A DNA stretch of 64,000 bases from Gaiellales bacterium (lineage in GTDB: Bacteria; Actinomycetota; Thermoleophilia; Gaiellales; JAICJC01): contig DASWRM010000079.1 in the NCBI GenBank assembly GCA_036403155.1, positions 1 to 64,000 of the forward strand, written 5' to 3'. A program made the translations under genes and the position numbers. The notes beneath the pieces were generated by a model, which searched no databases, was not told the DNA's origin, and was given only the letters and a program-made list of their open reading frames with translations. This document shows positions 1 through 8,789 of this stretch, one piece after another (position 1 is the first letter of the stretch; every line of letters begins with the position of its first letter).

Positions 1-3
1 CCG

Positions 4-20
4 GCCACCTCGGGGGTGGC
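4..20 (-). terminator. Small hairpin downstream of the receiver gene
   Basis: A 6-bp inverted repeat, GCCACC (4-9) and GGTGGC (15-20), with a 5-nt loop, lies just past the stop codon of the minus-strand receiver gene. There is no T-tract, so termination is only a guess. It sits at the window edge and its continuation cannot be seen. Confidence 0.3.
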
Positions 21-33
21 GGGGGAGATCCTG

Positions 34-459
34 CTAGGCCGCCAGGCGCGAGCGCAGGCCGCCGCCGAACCAGACGCGGCGGGTGACGTGGAACGCCGCC
101 CTCACCCGATCCATCAGGGCGTCGGCGTTCAGCGGCTCGGAGGGGTCGACGGTGATCAGCGGGATCGCGTCCAGCCCGGCCGCCGCCAGCCCGCCGGCCA
201 ACGCATCGACGTCCTCCGCGTGGATCGACAGGTCGATCAGGATCACCGCGGGGCGGACGCCGTGGAGCACGGCGAGCGCCTCATGCGCGCCCCCTGCGAC
301 GGCGATGTCGCAGTGGGCCGCGAGCGGCTGGATCAGCGCGGACGTGGAGGGGTCGTGCTCGATCACCAGCACCGCGGCACGCGGGAACAGCTCGATCAGG
401 CGGCCGTCGGTGCGGGAGCTGGTGTCGGAGGTGCTGAGTCGATCGGCAAGGCCGTACAT
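34..459 (-). CDS. Atypical response-regulator receiver domain protein
   Basis: A stand-alone CheY-like receiver of about 141 residues with no output domain. The strand pattern is visible as VLVIEHDP (acidic pocket), ILIDLS (putative phospho-acceptor Asp) and [10 protein letters not shown]. The conserved Lys that normally precedes the cis-Pro in the last strand appears to be Glu, so phosphorylation chemistry may be altered (a pseudo-receiver). ATG at 465 is only 1 nt from the AGGA ribosome-binding site, whereas ATG at 459 has 7 nt, so 459 is preferred. No histidine kinase is nearby. It is transcribed away from the cobalamin adenosyltransferase gene. The receiver fold is well supported; partner and role are unknown. 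Confidence 0.75.
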   Translation of the reverse strand: MYGLADRLSTSDTSSRTDGRLIELFPRAAVLVIEHDPSTSALIQPLAAHCDIAVAGGAHEALAVLHGVRPAVILIDLSIHAEDVDALAGGLAAAGLDAIPLITVDPSEPLNADALMDRVRAAFHVTRRVWFGGGLRSRLAA

Positions 460-550
460 GGTCATGTCCTTTGGTGTGGAGGCCGCCGTCCGGCCGCCTC
501 CGGGGTCTGCCCAAGTGGTCGGTTTGTAAGGAATATGTGTTGAAACCCAT

Positions 551-604
551 ACGGGTGAATCGGTGCGTCACCCGTTTGCACGCGCATGCGCGGCGGGCGT
601 GCAA
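551..604. promoter_or_regulatory. Two abutting inverted repeats upstream of the cobalamin adenosyltransferase
   Basis: ACGGGTGA (551-558) pairs with TCACCCGT (568-575) across 9 nt. Immediately after it, TTGCACGC (576-583) pairs with GCGTGCAA (597-604) across 13 nt. Both are perfect 8-bp arms and end 1 nt before the -10 box TACGCT (606-611). The gene looks leaderless (ATG at 619), so these lie upstream of the transcription start and are more likely DNA operator sites than RNA hairpins. The regulator is unknown. Confidence 0.5.
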
Positions 605-618
605 GTACGCTGCCGCCC

Positions 619-1200
619 ATGGTGCGCCTCGACCGGATCTACACCCGCGGCGGCGACGCCGGCGAGACGTCGCTCGGGGACGGCGCGCGCGTCTCGAAGA
701 GCTCGCCCCGCATCTGGGCCTACGGCACCGTGGACGAGACCGGAGCGGCGATCGGCGTCGCGCTCGCGACGGGGCTGCGCGGCGACGCGGCGGCGCTGCT
801 GCAGCGCGTGCAGAACGACCTGTTCGACGTGGGAGCCGACCTGTCCGTGCCGCTCGACACGTCGCGCGGCAAGGGCAAGTCGCGGCTCCGCATCGGCGAG
901 GCCCACGTGACGGCGCTCGAGGAGGCGTGCGACCGGCACGGCGAGGCGCTCGCGCCGTTGACGAGCTTCGTGCTGTCCGGAGGCACGCCGCAGTCGGCCG
1001 CGCTGCACCTCGCCCGCACGGTGTGCCGCGGCGCCGAGCGGCACGCGGTCGCACTCGCGGCCGAGGAGCCGGTGAATCCGCACGCGCTTGCGTATCTGAA
1101 CCGCCTCAGCGACCTGCTGTTCATCCTCGCCCGGCAGCACAACGGCGAGGGCCGCGCGGACGTGCTCTGGCGACCGGGCGGCTCGCTCGCGGATGCCTGA
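619..1200 (+). CDS. Cob(I)alamin adenosyltransferase (PduO type)
   Basis: Transfers the adenosyl group of ATP to cob(I)alamin, making the coenzyme B12 used by the acyl-CoA mutase encoded next to it. At 193 residues it has normal PduO/MMAB length. The N-terminal ATP-binding motif [12 protein letters not shown] (about residues 8-19), the VDETGAAIG helix and the C-terminal [12 protein letters not shown] motif all match the family. ATG 619 is chosen because an upstream in-frame ATG (586) would add residues not seen in the family, and because -10 box TACGCT (606-611) ends 7 nt before 619, pointing to a leaderless mRNA. The mutase large-subunit gene follows after 29 bp with its own -10. Confidence 0.93.
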   Translation: MVRLDRIYTRGGDAGETSLGDGARVSKSSPRIWAYGTVDETGAAIGVALATGLRGDAAALLQRVQNDLFDVGADLSVPLDTSRGKGKSRLRIGEAHVTALEEACDRHGEALAPLTSFVLSGGTPQSAALHLARTVCRGAERHAVALAAEEPVNPHALAYLNRLSDLLFILARQHNGEGRADVLWRPGGSLADA

Positions 1201-1229
1201 CCGCGAGCGCCGGGTGTACCCTGTCGCGC

Positions 1230-2849
1230 ATGGCGACCGCCGGTCGGCCTGACCCGATGCACGAGCCGCAGTCGGAGCACTCGACCATCTCGGGCATCCC
1301 GCTGGAGCCGCTCTACTCGCCCGAGACGACGCCGATCGACTACGCGCGGGATCTGGGCGACCCTGGGCGCTACCCGTTCACCCGCGGCGTCTACGAGACG
1401 ATGTACCGCGGCAGGCTCTGGACGATGCGGCAGTTCGCCGGATTCGGCACCGCCGACGAGACGAACAGGCGCTTCCGCTACCTGCTCGAGCACGGGCAGA
1501 CCGGGCTTTCGACGGCGTTCGACATGCCGACATTGATGGGCTACGACTCGGACCACGTGCGGTCGCTGGGCGAGGTCGGCCGGGAGGGCGTGGCGGTCGA
1601 CACGCTCGCGGATATGGAGGATCTGTTCCGTGGCATCCCCCTCGACCAGGTCACCACCTCGATGACGGTGAACGCGCCTGCCGCGATCGTGCTCGCTCAG
1701 TACGTGTGCGTGGCGGAGCGGCAGGGCGTCGCCCCCGACCGGCTGGGCGGGACGATCCAGGCCGACATCCTCAAGGAGTACATCGCCCAGAAGGAGTGGA
1801 TCTTCCCGCCGGAGCCGTCGATGCGGCTGATGATCGACATGATCGAGTGGTGCACGCGGGAGATGCCACGCTGGCACCCGGTGTCGATATCGGGGTACCA
1901 CATCCGCGAGGCCGGCGCGACCGCGGCGCAGGAGCTGGCGTTCACGCTCGCCGACGGGTTCGCGTACGTCGAGCGGTCGATCGAGCGCGGGCTCGACGTG
2001 GACGAGTTCGCGCCGAGGCTGTCGTTCTTCTTCAACGCGCACATCGACTTCTTCGAGGAGATCGCGAAGTACCGGGCGGCCCGGCGGATCTGGGCGCGCG
2101 AGCTGCGCGAGCGCTACGGCGCAAAGACGGAGCGGGCGCTGCTGATGCGCTTCCACACCCAGACGGCCGGGGTGTCGCTGACCGCCCAGCAGCCGCAGGT
2201 GAACATCGTGCGCACCGCGATCGAGGCGCTCGCCGCCGTGCTCGGCGGGACGCAGTCGCTGCACACGAACAGCTACGACGAGGCGCTGGCGCTGCCCACG
2301 GAGGACGCAGCGCGGCTTGCGCTGCGCACCCAGCAGGTGATCGCGCACGAGACCGGCGTGGTGCACGCGGCCGATCCGCTGGGCGGGTCGTGGCTGGTCG
2401 AGTCCCTGACCGACGAGCTCGAGCGGCAGGCGTACGAGTACTTCGGGCGGATCGACCGGCTCGGCGGCGTGGTGGCGGCGCTCAACGAGAACTTCTTCCA
2501 GCTCGAGATCGCCGAGGCGAGCTACCGGTTCCAGCAGGAGGTCGAGTCGGGGCAGCGGTCGATCGTCGGCGTCAATGCCCACACCGAGGGCGACGACGGT
2601 CAGCTCGACATCCTGCACATCCCGTTCGACGTCGAGCAGAAGCAGGTGGGGCGGCTGGCCGCGGTGCGCGGCGAGCGCAGCCAGGCGGAGGTCGACCGGA
2701 CGATCGCGGCCCTCCAGCGCGCAGCCGAGACCGACGAGAACGTCATGCCGCACCTCGTGGAGTGCGCCCGCGCATACGCCAGCGAGGGCGAGATCTGCGA
2801 CGCGCTGCGCGCGGTCTGGGGCGTGTACCGCGAGACGCCGGTGTTCTAG
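1230..2849 (+). CDS. icmA: B12-dependent acyl-CoA mutase large subunit, isobutyryl-CoA mutase type
   Basis: Catalytic (TIM-barrel) subunit of a two-subunit coenzyme B12-dependent mutase; 539 residues, no B12-binding domain of its own. Motifs shared with the methylmalonyl-CoA mutase (MCM) family include [35 protein letters not shown] and [21 protein letters not shown] needs Tyr89 (in RQYAGF) and Arg207 (in FMVRNT) to hold the substrate carboxylate. Here these positions are Phe69 (MRQFAGF) and Gln187 (EYIAQKEW), the pair known from isobutyryl-CoA mutase (IcmA). I therefore infer n-butyryl-CoA/isobutyryl-CoA interconversion; an automated pipeline would probably call it methylmalonyl-CoA mutase. 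ATG 1230 follows a TACCCT -10 box (1217-1222); ATG 1257 is an alternative. The B12-binding subunit is at 3503. Confidence 0.9.
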   Translation: MATAGRPDPMHEPQSEHSTISGIPLEPLYSPETTPIDYARDLGDPGRYPFTRGVYETMYRGRLWTMRQFAGFGTADETNRRFRYLLEHGQTGLSTAFDMPTLMGYDSDHVRSLGEVGREGVAVDTLADMEDLFRGIPLDQVTTSMTVNAPAAIVLAQYVCVAERQGVAPDRLGGTIQADILKEYIAQKEWIFPPEPSMRLMIDMIEWCTREMPRWHPVSISGYHIREAGATAAQELAFTLADGFAYVERSIERGLDVDEFAPRLSFFFNAHIDFFEEIAKYRAARRIWARELRERYGAKTERALLMRFHTQTAGVSLTAQQPQVNIVRTAIEALAAVLGGTQSLHTNSYDEALALPTEDAARLALRTQQVIAHETGVVHAADPLGGSWLVESLTDELERQAYEYFGRIDRLGGVVAALNENFFQLEIAEASYRFQQEVESGQRSIVGVNAHTEGDDGQLDILHIPFDVEQKQVGRLAAVRGERSQAEVDRTIAALQRAAETDENVMPHLVECARAYASEGEICDALRAVWGVYRETPVF

Positions 2850-2890
2850 GCACACTCGGCGCCCGGCCTCGACCCGTCACAGCTCTGTGC

Positions 2891-2950
2891 CGAACCGCTC
2901 ACGGTAGCCGAGGCGGGCTCCGAACCGCTCACGGTAGCCGAGGCGGGCTC
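2891..2950. repeat. Perfect 30-bp tandem duplication
   Basis: The 30-bp unit starting CGAACCGCTCACGG and ending GGCGGGCTC occurs at 2891-2920 and again at 2921-2950 with no mismatch. The last six bases of the second unit (GGGCTC) are also the first six of the 141-bp repeat element that follows. It is intergenic, 42 bp after the mutase stop. Perfect identity suggests a recent duplication. Confidence 0.9.
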
Positions 2951-3085
2951 TGAGCCCTTTTCCGGCCGCTATCGGACTTCGAGGGCGCCCAACTGTCACG
3001 GCCAGCGCGCGACGTGCGCACCGACGTCACGAATGCGCGCCGCCGGCCGACACGGGCTCAGACCCCTTTTGCGGCCGATAGCGGA
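2945..3085 (+). repeat. Composite 141-bp dispersed repeat, copy A
   Basis: Two 32-bp modules in the same orientation, at 2945-2976 and 3054-3085, start 109 bp apart. Each reads GGGCTCnGAnCCC, then TTTT, then a CGGCCGnTATCGGA-like end, i.e. two short palindromes around a T-run. A second copy with the same 141-bp length and 109-bp module spacing, in opposite orientation, lies at 14212-14352. The spacers also share stretches such as CACGAATGCGCGC versus CACGATTCGCGCGC. It lies between the mutase and cupin genes. No coding potential is seen. Confidence 0.85.
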
Positions 3086-3124
3086 CGTGTGAGGCGGGGG
3101 CGGGGCTCTGTAGACTCGCGGCCC

Positions 3125-3448
3125 ATGGATGCCTTCGAGATCGGCGACGTCGAGGCGCAGCGCGTCGCTGCCGGCCGGCTGTACGAGGAGTTCCTCCGCG
3201 TCGACTCGATGAGCGCGGGCCTCTACGTGCTCGAGGCCGGAGCGACCGACCCGCAGTCGCCCCACGCCCAGGACGAGATCTACTACGTGATCTCCGGCCG
3301 CGGGCAGGTGCAGGTCGCCGGAGAGCACCGCGCGGTGCGCCCGGGGTCGGTGATCTTCGTCGGCAAGGGGGTCGACCACCGGTTCCACTCGATCGAGCAG
3401 CGCCTCGAGCTGCTCGTGCTGTTCGCGCCCGCCGAATCGGAATCCTGA
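3125..3448 (+). CDS. Small cupin-domain protein
   Basis: A 107-residue single-domain cupin. Cupin motif 1 (HAQDEIYYVISGRGQVQV) and motif 2 (PGSVIFVGKGVDHRF) give the metal-site pattern H...E and H. Such small cupins bind a metal and a small ligand or act as dioxygenases or isomerases; the substrate cannot be told. It sits between the two mutase subunit genes with its own -10 box TAGACT (3111-3116), 8 nt before ATG, indicating a leaderless mRNA. A link to acyl-CoA metabolism is by position only. Confidence 0.85.
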   Translation: MDAFEIGDVEAQRVAAGRLYEEFLRVDSMSAGLYVLEAGATDPQSPHAQDEIYYVISGRGQVQVAGEHRAVRPGSVIFVGKGVDHRFHSIEQRLELLVLFAPAESES

Positions 3449-3502
3449 GCCGCGCGCTGCTGCGCCCGGCGCCGGCCGCCGCTGGGTAGACTCGCGGTCG
3501 AT

Positions 3503-3901
3503 ATGAGCAGTCGCCGGATACGCGTCGTCGTCGCCAAGCCCGGCCTGGACGGGCACGATCGTGGCGCGAAGATCATCGCCCGGACGCTCCGCGACGCCGG
3601 CATGGAGGTGATCTACACCGGTCTGCACCAGACGCCGGAGCAGATCGTCGAGACGGCGATCCAGGAGGACGCCGATGCCGTCGGCATCTCGATCCTGTCC
3701 GGCGCCCACATGACGCTCGTGCCGCGCATCCTCGACCTGCTGAAGCAGCAGGGCGCCGACGACGTGCTGGTCGTGGTCGGCGGCACCATCCCGGCCGACG
3801 ACATCGAGGAGCTGAAGCGCCAGGGCGTCGCCGAGGTCTACACGCCTGGCGCCCCCACCGCCGACATCGTCGAGTTCCTGCAGTCGAGGCTCGCGTCCTG
3901 A
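3503..3901 (+). CDS. icmB: B12-binding small subunit of the acyl-CoA mutase
   Basis: A 132-residue cobalamin-binding domain that partners the catalytic subunit at 1230. It has the base-off/His-on signature DGHDRG (DxHxxG, about residues 13-18), in which the His coordinates cobalt, followed by SILSGAH and VVVGGTIP, which line the nucleotide tail. Length and stand-alone form match IcmB or the small subunits of split MCMs. ATG 3503 lies 10 nt after a TAGACT box (3487-3492). Its stop overlaps the start of the enoyl-CoA hydratase gene by one base (TGATG), so the two are likely co-translated. Confidence 0.93.
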   Translation: MSSRRIRVVVAKPGLDGHDRGAKIIARTLRDAGMEVIYTGLHQTPEQIVETAIQEDADAVGISILSGAHMTLVPRILDLLKQQGADDVLVVVGGTIPADDIEELKRQGVAEVYTPGAPTADIVEFLQSRLAS

Positions 3902-4677
3902 TGCCCGGCCTTCGCATCACCGCGGAGGGTCGCGTGTCCGTCGTGACCGTCAACCGGCCCGAGGTGCTGAACGCGCTCAACACCGCGCTGCTCGAGGAGC
4001 TGCTGGCGACGCTCGAGGATCTCGGCCACGACCCCTCGGTCGGCGTCATCGTCGTCACCGGAGCGGGCGACCGCGCGTTCATCGCCGGTGCGGACATCAA
4101 GGAGATGGACGGCAAGACGCCGCTCGAGGCGCGCGCCTACTCCGAGCTCGGCCAGGAGATCGCCCACAAGCTGGAGACGATGCGCAAGCCGACCATCGCC
4201 GCCGTCAACGGCTACGCGCTCGGCGGCGGCTGTGAGATCGCGTTGGCCTGCGACGTCCGCCTGGCCAGCGAGAACGCCCGGTTCGGCCAGCCCGAGATCA
4301 ACCTCGGGATCATCCCCGGGTGGGGCGGCACCCAGCGGCTCGCCCGCGCGACCAACATCGGGTACGCGAAGGAGCTGATCCTCACCGGTCGCATGGTCGA
4401 CGCCCCCGAGGCGCTCGAGCGCGGGCTCGTCCAGCACGTCCACCCGATCGCCGAGCTGATGCCGCGGGCCATGGAGATGGCCCAGGAGATGGCGTCCAAG
4501 AGCCCGGTCGCCCTCTACTACGCCAAGGAGACCACCAACCGCTCGCTGCACGGCGACATCGGCGGCAACCTGGTGCACGAGGCCGACCTGTACTCGCTCA
4601 TGTTCTCCACCGACGACGCCCGCGAGGGCCTGCGCGCGTTCGTCGAGAAGCGCACCCCGACGTTCGTCGGGAAGTAA
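3901..4677 (+). CDS. Enoyl-CoA hydratase (crotonase family)
   Basis: Adds water across the 2,3-double bond of enoyl-CoA in beta-oxidation or branched-chain acyl-CoA breakdown. At 258 residues it is typical. AGADIKEMDG forms part of the oxyanion hole and CoA pocket, GGGCEIALACD the second glycine-rich loop, and PEINLGIIPGWGGTQRL carries the catalytic acidic position. ATG 3901 overlaps the TGA of the mutase small subunit. The genes around it (mutase, then EtfBA) suggest a pathway in which acyl-CoA is rearranged, dehydrogenated by an ETF-linked enzyme and hydrated; the dehydrogenase itself is not in the window. Confidence 0.95.
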   Translation: MPGLRITAEGRVSVVTVNRPEVLNALNTALLEELLATLEDLGHDPSVGVIVVTGAGDRAFIAGADIKEMDGKTPLEARAYSELGQEIAHKLETMRKPTIAAVNGYALGGGCEIALACDVRLASENARFGQPEINLGIIPGWGGTQRLARATNIGYAKELILTGRMVDAPEALERGLVQHVHPIAELMPRAMEMAQEMASKSPVALYYAKETTNRSLHGDIGGNLVHEADLYSLMFSTDDAREGLRAFVEKRTPTFVGK

Positions 4678-4710
4678 CCACCAGTACGTCACGAAAGCAG
4701 GGGGAAAGGG

Positions 4711-5496
4711 TTGAACATCGCAGTCTGCGTGAAGGAGGTGCCGAGCGCGGCCAGCGCGAAGCGGCTCGATCCGTCCACCAACCGGCTCGACCGGTCGGGC
4801 GACAGCGAGCTCAATCCGTTCGATGTGCACGGCCTCGAAGAGGCGATCAAGCTGCGGGAAGCCGGCCACGACATCGGCGAGATCGTCGCGGTCTGCATGG
4901 GCCGTGAGAACGCCCAGCGGCCGCTGCAGAAGGCGCTCGCGCTGGGTGCCGACCGGGCCGTGCTCCTGACCGATCCCGCGCTTGCGGGATCCGACATCAG
5001 CGGCACCGCCTACGCGCTCGCCGCCGTGCTCGAGCGGCAGAACGCCGACCTCGTGATCCTCGGCCAGCAGGCGGCCGACGCCGATTGCTACGTGATGGCG
5101 GCCGCCGTCGCCGACCACATGCGCCGGCCGCTCGTGACCCAGGTGGCCGAGCTGTCGCTGGACGGCTCCACCCTGCGCGCGAAGCGCCAGACCGAGCACG
5201 GCTACGACGTGATCGAGGCGCCGCTGCCCGCGGTGATCTCCGTCTCCGACGCCATCAACACGCCGCGGCTGCCCTCGATCAAGGCGATCATGGGCGCGAA
5301 GAAGAAACCGACCGACGTCGTGTCCGCCTCCGACGCGGGGCTCGACACCTCGCGCGTCGGCGCTGACGGCGCGCGCAGCGTCGTCGCCGCCGTCAGCCCA
5401 CCCCCCTCGAAGGAGTCCGGTCAGCGGATCGAGGACTCGGGCGGCGACTCGGCCGGGGCGATCGTGCAGTTCCTGAACGAGAGGGGCGTGATCTAG
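4711..5496 (+). CDS. etfB: Electron transfer flavoprotein beta subunit
   Basis: Beta subunit of the soluble ETF that collects electrons from acyl-CoA dehydrogenases; 261 residues. The N-terminus NIAVCVKEVP and the AMP-binding loop region (ILGQQAADAD, followed by VTQVAEL) fit the family. A TTG start (4711) is preceded by an AGGGGGAAAGGG Shine-Dalgarno run, one of the clear SD-led starts in this window. A low-complexity Ser/Gly/Asp stretch lies near residues 228-247. It abuts etfA with no gap. Confidence 0.96.
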   Translation: MNIAVCVKEVPSAASAKRLDPSTNRLDRSGDSELNPFDVHGLEEAIKLREAGHDIGEIVAVCMGRENAQRPLQKALALGADRAVLLTDPALAGSDISGTAYALAAVLERQNADLVILGQQAADADCYVMAAAVADHMRRPLVTQVAELSLDGSTLRAKRQTEHGYDVIEAPLPAVISVSDAINTPRLPSIKAIMGAKKKPTDVVSASDAGLDTSRVGADGARSVVAAVSPPPSKESGQRIEDSGGDSAGAIVQFLNERGVI

Positions 5497-6450
5497 ATGG
5501 CCGGCACGATCGTCTTCGTCGACCACTTCGAGGGCGCGTTCCACCCGAACAGCCTCGGCGTCCTGGTGAAGGCGGCGTCGCTCGGCGGCGAGGTGACGGC
5601 CTTCGTGGCCGGCACAGGCCTCGACGACGGCTGGGCCGCCGGCCTGGGCGCACACGGTGCGACCCGCGTGCTGGTTGCCGACGACGCCGCGTTCACCGGG
5701 CTGCCGCAGCCCGTCGTCGACGCGCTCGAGCCGCACGCCCGCGAGGCGACCGCGGTGCTGTTCGGCGCGGGCGTGGTGTCGGCCGACGTCGCGGCGGGGC
5801 TGGCGGCGCGGCTGGGCGCCGGGATCAACTGCGAGACGACCGACTTCTCGCTCGGCGAGGGCGGCGTCACGGCGGTTCGGCCGGCGCTCGGCGACACGGT
5901 GATGGTGGAATCGACGTTCGCATCGTCCCCGGCCGTGATCCTCGCGCGTGCGAACGCCTTCCCGGCCGACCCGGTCGGGTCCGGCACGGCGCAGGTCGAG
6001 CGGGTGCAGCCGGCGGTGCAGGAGTGGTCTTCGGCGGCCTCGCTGGTCGGGCGCGAGCAGGCATCCGCCGGAGGCGTCGACATCACCGAGGCCGACGTGC
6101 TGGTCGCCTTCGGCCGCGGCATCGGCGGCCCCGAGAACATCCCGGTGATCCAGGAGCTGGCGAAGGCGCTCGGCGGCGAGGTGGCCGCGACGCGCGCCGT
6201 GGTCGACGCCGGGTGGACGGACTACTCGATGCAGGTCGGCCAGACCGGCAAGACCGTGGCGCCGAAGCTGTACATCGCGTGCGGCATCTCCGGGGCGATC
6301 CAGCACAAGGTCGGCATGGCCAACGCCGGCGTGATCGTCGCCATCAACAAGGACGTCAACGCACCGATCTTCGAGTTCGCGGACCTGGGCGTGGTGGGCG
6401 ACGCGCTGACGGTGGTGCCCAAGCTGACGGAGGCGCTGACAGGCCGCTGA
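5497..6450 (+). CDS. etfA: Electron transfer flavoprotein alpha subunit
   Basis: FAD-carrying alpha subunit of ETF; 317 residues. The C-terminal FAD-binding domain is clear: [32 protein letters not shown] (FAD pocket) and the [20 protein letters not shown] tail motif. ATG directly follows the etfB stop (TAG ATG), so the subunits should be made together. Electrons would pass to the ETF-quinone oxidoreductase encoded on the opposite strand at 7033-8736. Confidence 0.97.
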   Translation: MAGTIVFVDHFEGAFHPNSLGVLVKAASLGGEVTAFVAGTGLDDGWAAGLGAHGATRVLVADDAAFTGLPQPVVDALEPHAREATAVLFGAGVVSADVAAGLAARLGAGINCETTDFSLGEGGVTAVRPALGDTVMVESTFASSPAVILARANAFPADPVGSGTAQVERVQPAVQEWSSAASLVGREQASAGGVDITEADVLVAFGRGIGGPENIPVIQELAKALGGEVAATRAVVDAGWTDYSMQVGQTGKTVAPKLYIACGISGAIQHKVGMANAGVIVAINKDVNAPIFEFADLGVVGDALTVVPKLTEALTGR

Positions 6451-6465
6451 GAGTAGCGTTCCCCC

Positions 6466-7023
6466 GTGCAGCTCGGGACGCTGGAGACCGACCGTCTGCG
6501 CGTCCGGCGGCTTGCGCCGTCCGACGCGGACGTGCTGCCGGCCGTCTCGGGCGGGGTGGCGGCGGGCTGGCTCGAGTGGACGGCCGCGACCTACGATCAG
6601 CTGGAGGCGCTGCACCAGCCGCCGTACGGCGAGCGGGGCATCGAGCTGCGGGCGACCGGCGAGCTGGTCGGACTGGTCGGGCTGGTGCCGTCCTTCGGGC
6701 CGTTCGACCAGCTGCCTGGATTCGGCATGGGCGCGAGCGGCCCGGCGCGGAACCGCCCCGAGATGGGCCTGTACTGGGCGCTCGCGCCGGCGCACCGCGG
6801 GAACGGCTACGCGACGGAGGCCGCGCGGGCGGTGGCGGAGTACGCCTTCTCGGAGCTCGGCCTGGCGCGTATCGTGGCGACGACCGAGCGGACGAACGCC
6901 CCGTCGCAGGCCGTGATGCGACGACTGGGGATGCGGGTCGAGGAGAACCCGCTGCCGGAGCCCGAGTGGTTTCAGGTGGTGGGCTGGCTGGATGCCAGGG
7001 GTCTGCCGCCGCACGCGGGCTGA
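6466..7023 (+). CDS. GNAT-family N-acetyltransferase (RimJ/RimL-like)
   Basis: A 185-residue acetyl-CoA-dependent acyltransferase. The opening [20 protein letters not shown] is typical of RimJ/RimL-type enzymes, and the acetyl-CoA P-loop region follows [15 protein letters not shown] (about residues 104-118). GTG 6466 lies 6 nt after a TAGCGT -10 box (6454-6459), so the mRNA is probably leaderless. It converges on the ETF-quinone oxidoreductase gene, stop-to-stop gap 9 bp. The substrate is not predictable. Confidence 0.9.
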   Translation: MQLGTLETDRLRVRRLAPSDADVLPAVSGGVAAGWLEWTAATYDQLEALHQPPYGERGIELRATGELVGLVGLVPSFGPFDQLPGFGMGASGPARNRPEMGLYWALAPAHRGNGYATEAARAVAEYAFSELGLARIVATTERTNAPSQAVMRRLGMRVEENPLPEPEWFQVVGWLDARGLPPHAG

Positions 7024-7032
7024 CCCGGCGGG

Positions 7033-8736
7033 TCACATCTGCGAGTACTCGGGACCGCTGCCGCCCTCGGCCGGCGTCAGCCGCCCGCCCTTGGCGGTGA
7101 TGGCGCCGCACTGCACGCAGTTCGACGGCGCCAGCTTCAGCTGGACGGTCGGCCCGCCGTCGTCGCGGCCGATCTCGTAGACCGCCGCCGGGCACATCGC
7201 AATCCATGCCTGAGCCACCTCGCGCGGCACGTTCTCCTGCACGCGGATGTGGTTGGGCTGGTCGTCCCGCGTCCTGTTGCCAGACAGGAACACGCTCGAG
7301 AGCTTGTCGAACGTGAGCTTCCCGTCCGGCGCCGGATAGACCCGCTTCCCGGGATGCGGCTCGACGGTCGCGTCCGCGTCGCGGTGGAACGTCCAGTTGC
7401 CCGGGGGCAGCGCGCCCCGCGAGACGTCCATCAGCCCGCCGATCGGCCCGCCCAGGGCGAACCCCTTCGCCAGCGCCTGGCGCATGTTCCGCACCTTGCG
7501 CAGGTCGCTCCAGATGTGGCTCGCCTGCACGCTGCGGTCGTACCCGGCAAGCGCGTCCGGCGCCGACACGTCGCCGCCCGCCTTCAGCTGCTCGTAGATC
7601 GCCTCCGCGGCGAGCATCCCGGAGCGCATCGCGTAGTGGATGCCCTTCAGCTTCGGCACGTTCACGAAGCCGGCGCTGTCGCCGGTGAGCACCGCCCCCG
7701 GCATCGACAGGCTCGACGGAAATGCGAGGAAGCCCCCCTCGGGGATCGTCTTGGCGCCCCAGCCGATCCGCTCGCCGCCCTCGAGCATCGAGCGGATCAT
7801 CGGGTGCGTCTTGAACAGCTGCAGCGAGTCGTGCACCGACAGCGTCGAATCGCGGTAGTCGAGCCCGAGCACCAGCCCGATCGCGAGCATGTCGGGCCCC
7901 ATCGGATAGATGAAGCTGCCACCGATCTCCCGGTCCTTGCGGGTCGTGCGAAACGGCCAGCCGAGCGTGTGGATCACCCGGTCGAGCGGCTTTGCCACCC
8001 GCCACACCTCCTTGACGCCGAGGCTCCACGCCTGCGGGAAGCGACCGGACAGCCGGAAGTGCTGCATGGCGGCGCCCGCCAGATGCCCCTGCGTGCCCTC
8101 GGAGAGCACGGTCGCCTGCGCGTGCACCTCGACGCCGGGCTCGAATGACCCGGTCGGCTGCCCGTCGCGGTCGAGCCCCTTGTCGCCGGTCTTGACGCCG
8201 CGGACGGCCCCGCCGCCGATCAGCAGCCGCTGCGCATCGGTCTCGGGCAGCACCATGACGCCCAGCTCCTCGGCCTGCTCGGCCAGATGCCGGCCGAGCT
8301 GCGAGAGCGAGAAGACCAGGTTGCCCTTGTTGTGGAAGGGCGGCGGCGTGGGGATCCGGATCTCGAACTGCCGGGTCATCAGGAACACGGACTCCCTGGT
8401 GACCGGGCCGAAGCAGCCGGGCAGCGTGGCCGGATCCGTGCCGGGGAAGAGATCGCGCAGCGCGGTCGGGTTCACGACGGCGCCCGACAGCAGGTGCGCG
8501 CCGGCGACGCGGCCCTTCTCGAGCACCGCCACCGGCGTCTCGCCCAGCCGCTCCGCGGTGGCCGCGTCGTCGTTCAGCAGCTGCTGGAGACGGATGGCGC
8601 CCGCGAGCCCGGCCGGTCCGGCGCCGACGAAGACGACACCGACGTCGATCCGCTCGTCCTCCTCCGCCTCGGGCGCCTGGACGAACTCGCCCACCTTGAC
8701 CGGAGGCGGGTATGAGCTCGGGCGCCGGGCTGCCAT
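7033..8736 (-). CDS. Electron transfer flavoprotein-quinone oxidoreductase
   Basis: Membrane-associated FAD/Fe-S enzyme that passes electrons from ETF to the quinone pool; 567 residues. The Rossmann FAD motif [17 protein letters not shown] is near the N-terminus, with [12 protein letters not shown] and [22 protein letters not shown]-type FAD contacts downstream. The C-terminal ferredoxin-like domain has MCPAAVYE and NCVQCGAIT. Canonical enzymes have one Cys in CPAxVYE plus three in CVHCKTC; here the last is missing (CVQCGAI), leaving three possible cluster ligands. ATG 8736 is placed 7 nt after a minus-strand TAGCAT box (8744-8749). It is on the opposite strand to etfBA but functionally linked. 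Confidence 0.95.
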   Translation of the reverse strand: MAARRPSSYPPPVKVGEFVQAPEAEEDERIDVGVVFVGAGPAGLAGAIRLQQLLNDDAATAERLGETPVAVLEKGRVAGAHLLSGAVVNPTALRDLFPGTDPATLPGCFGPVTRESVFLMTRQFEIRIPTPPPFHNKGNLVFSLSQLGRHLAEQAEELGVMVLPETDAQRLLIGGGAVRGVKTGDKGLDRDGQPTGSFEPGVEVHAQATVLSEGTQGHLAGAAMQHFRLSGRFPQAWSLGVKEVWRVAKPLDRVIHTLGWPFRTTRKDREIGGSFIYPMGPDMLAIGLVLGLDYRDSTLSVHDSLQLFKTHPMIRSMLEGGERIGWGAKTIPEGGFLAFPSSLSMPGAVLTGDSAGFVNVPKLKGIHYAMRSGMLAAEAIYEQLKAGGDVSAPDALAGYDRSVQASHIWSDLRKVRNMRQALAKGFALGGPIGGLMDVSRGALPPGNWTFHRDADATVEPHPGKRVYPAPDGKLTFDKLSSVFLSGNRTRDDQPNHIRVQENVPREVAQAWIAMCPAAVYEIGRDDGGPTVQLKLAPSNCVQCGAITAKGGRLTPAEGGSGPEYSQM

Positions 8737-8789
8737 GCGGGCGATGCTACCCGAGCGCACGGGGCCGGCGCCGCGGCTACCCGCCCGCT

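Noticed and set aside
460-618. Cobalamin riboswitch upstream of the adenosyltransferase
   Set aside because: No B12-box-like sequence was seen, and the -10 box lies 7 nt before ATG; only short DNA palindromes are present.
1230-2849. Straight methylmalonyl-CoA mutase call
   Set aside because: The two substrate-carboxylate residues are Phe and Gln as in isobutyryl-CoA mutase, not Tyr and Arg.
3838-7014. Minus-strand open frame of about 1058 codons opposite the crotonase and etfBA genes
   Set aside because: It is antisense to well-recognised genes, is dominated by Arg/His/Gly/Leu, and has no domain match. It is the usual GC-rich shadow frame. The same applies to long antisense frames at 720-2855, 14285-16402, 15912-17564, 45002-47926, 53145-55391, 55034-56995 and 59727-61784.
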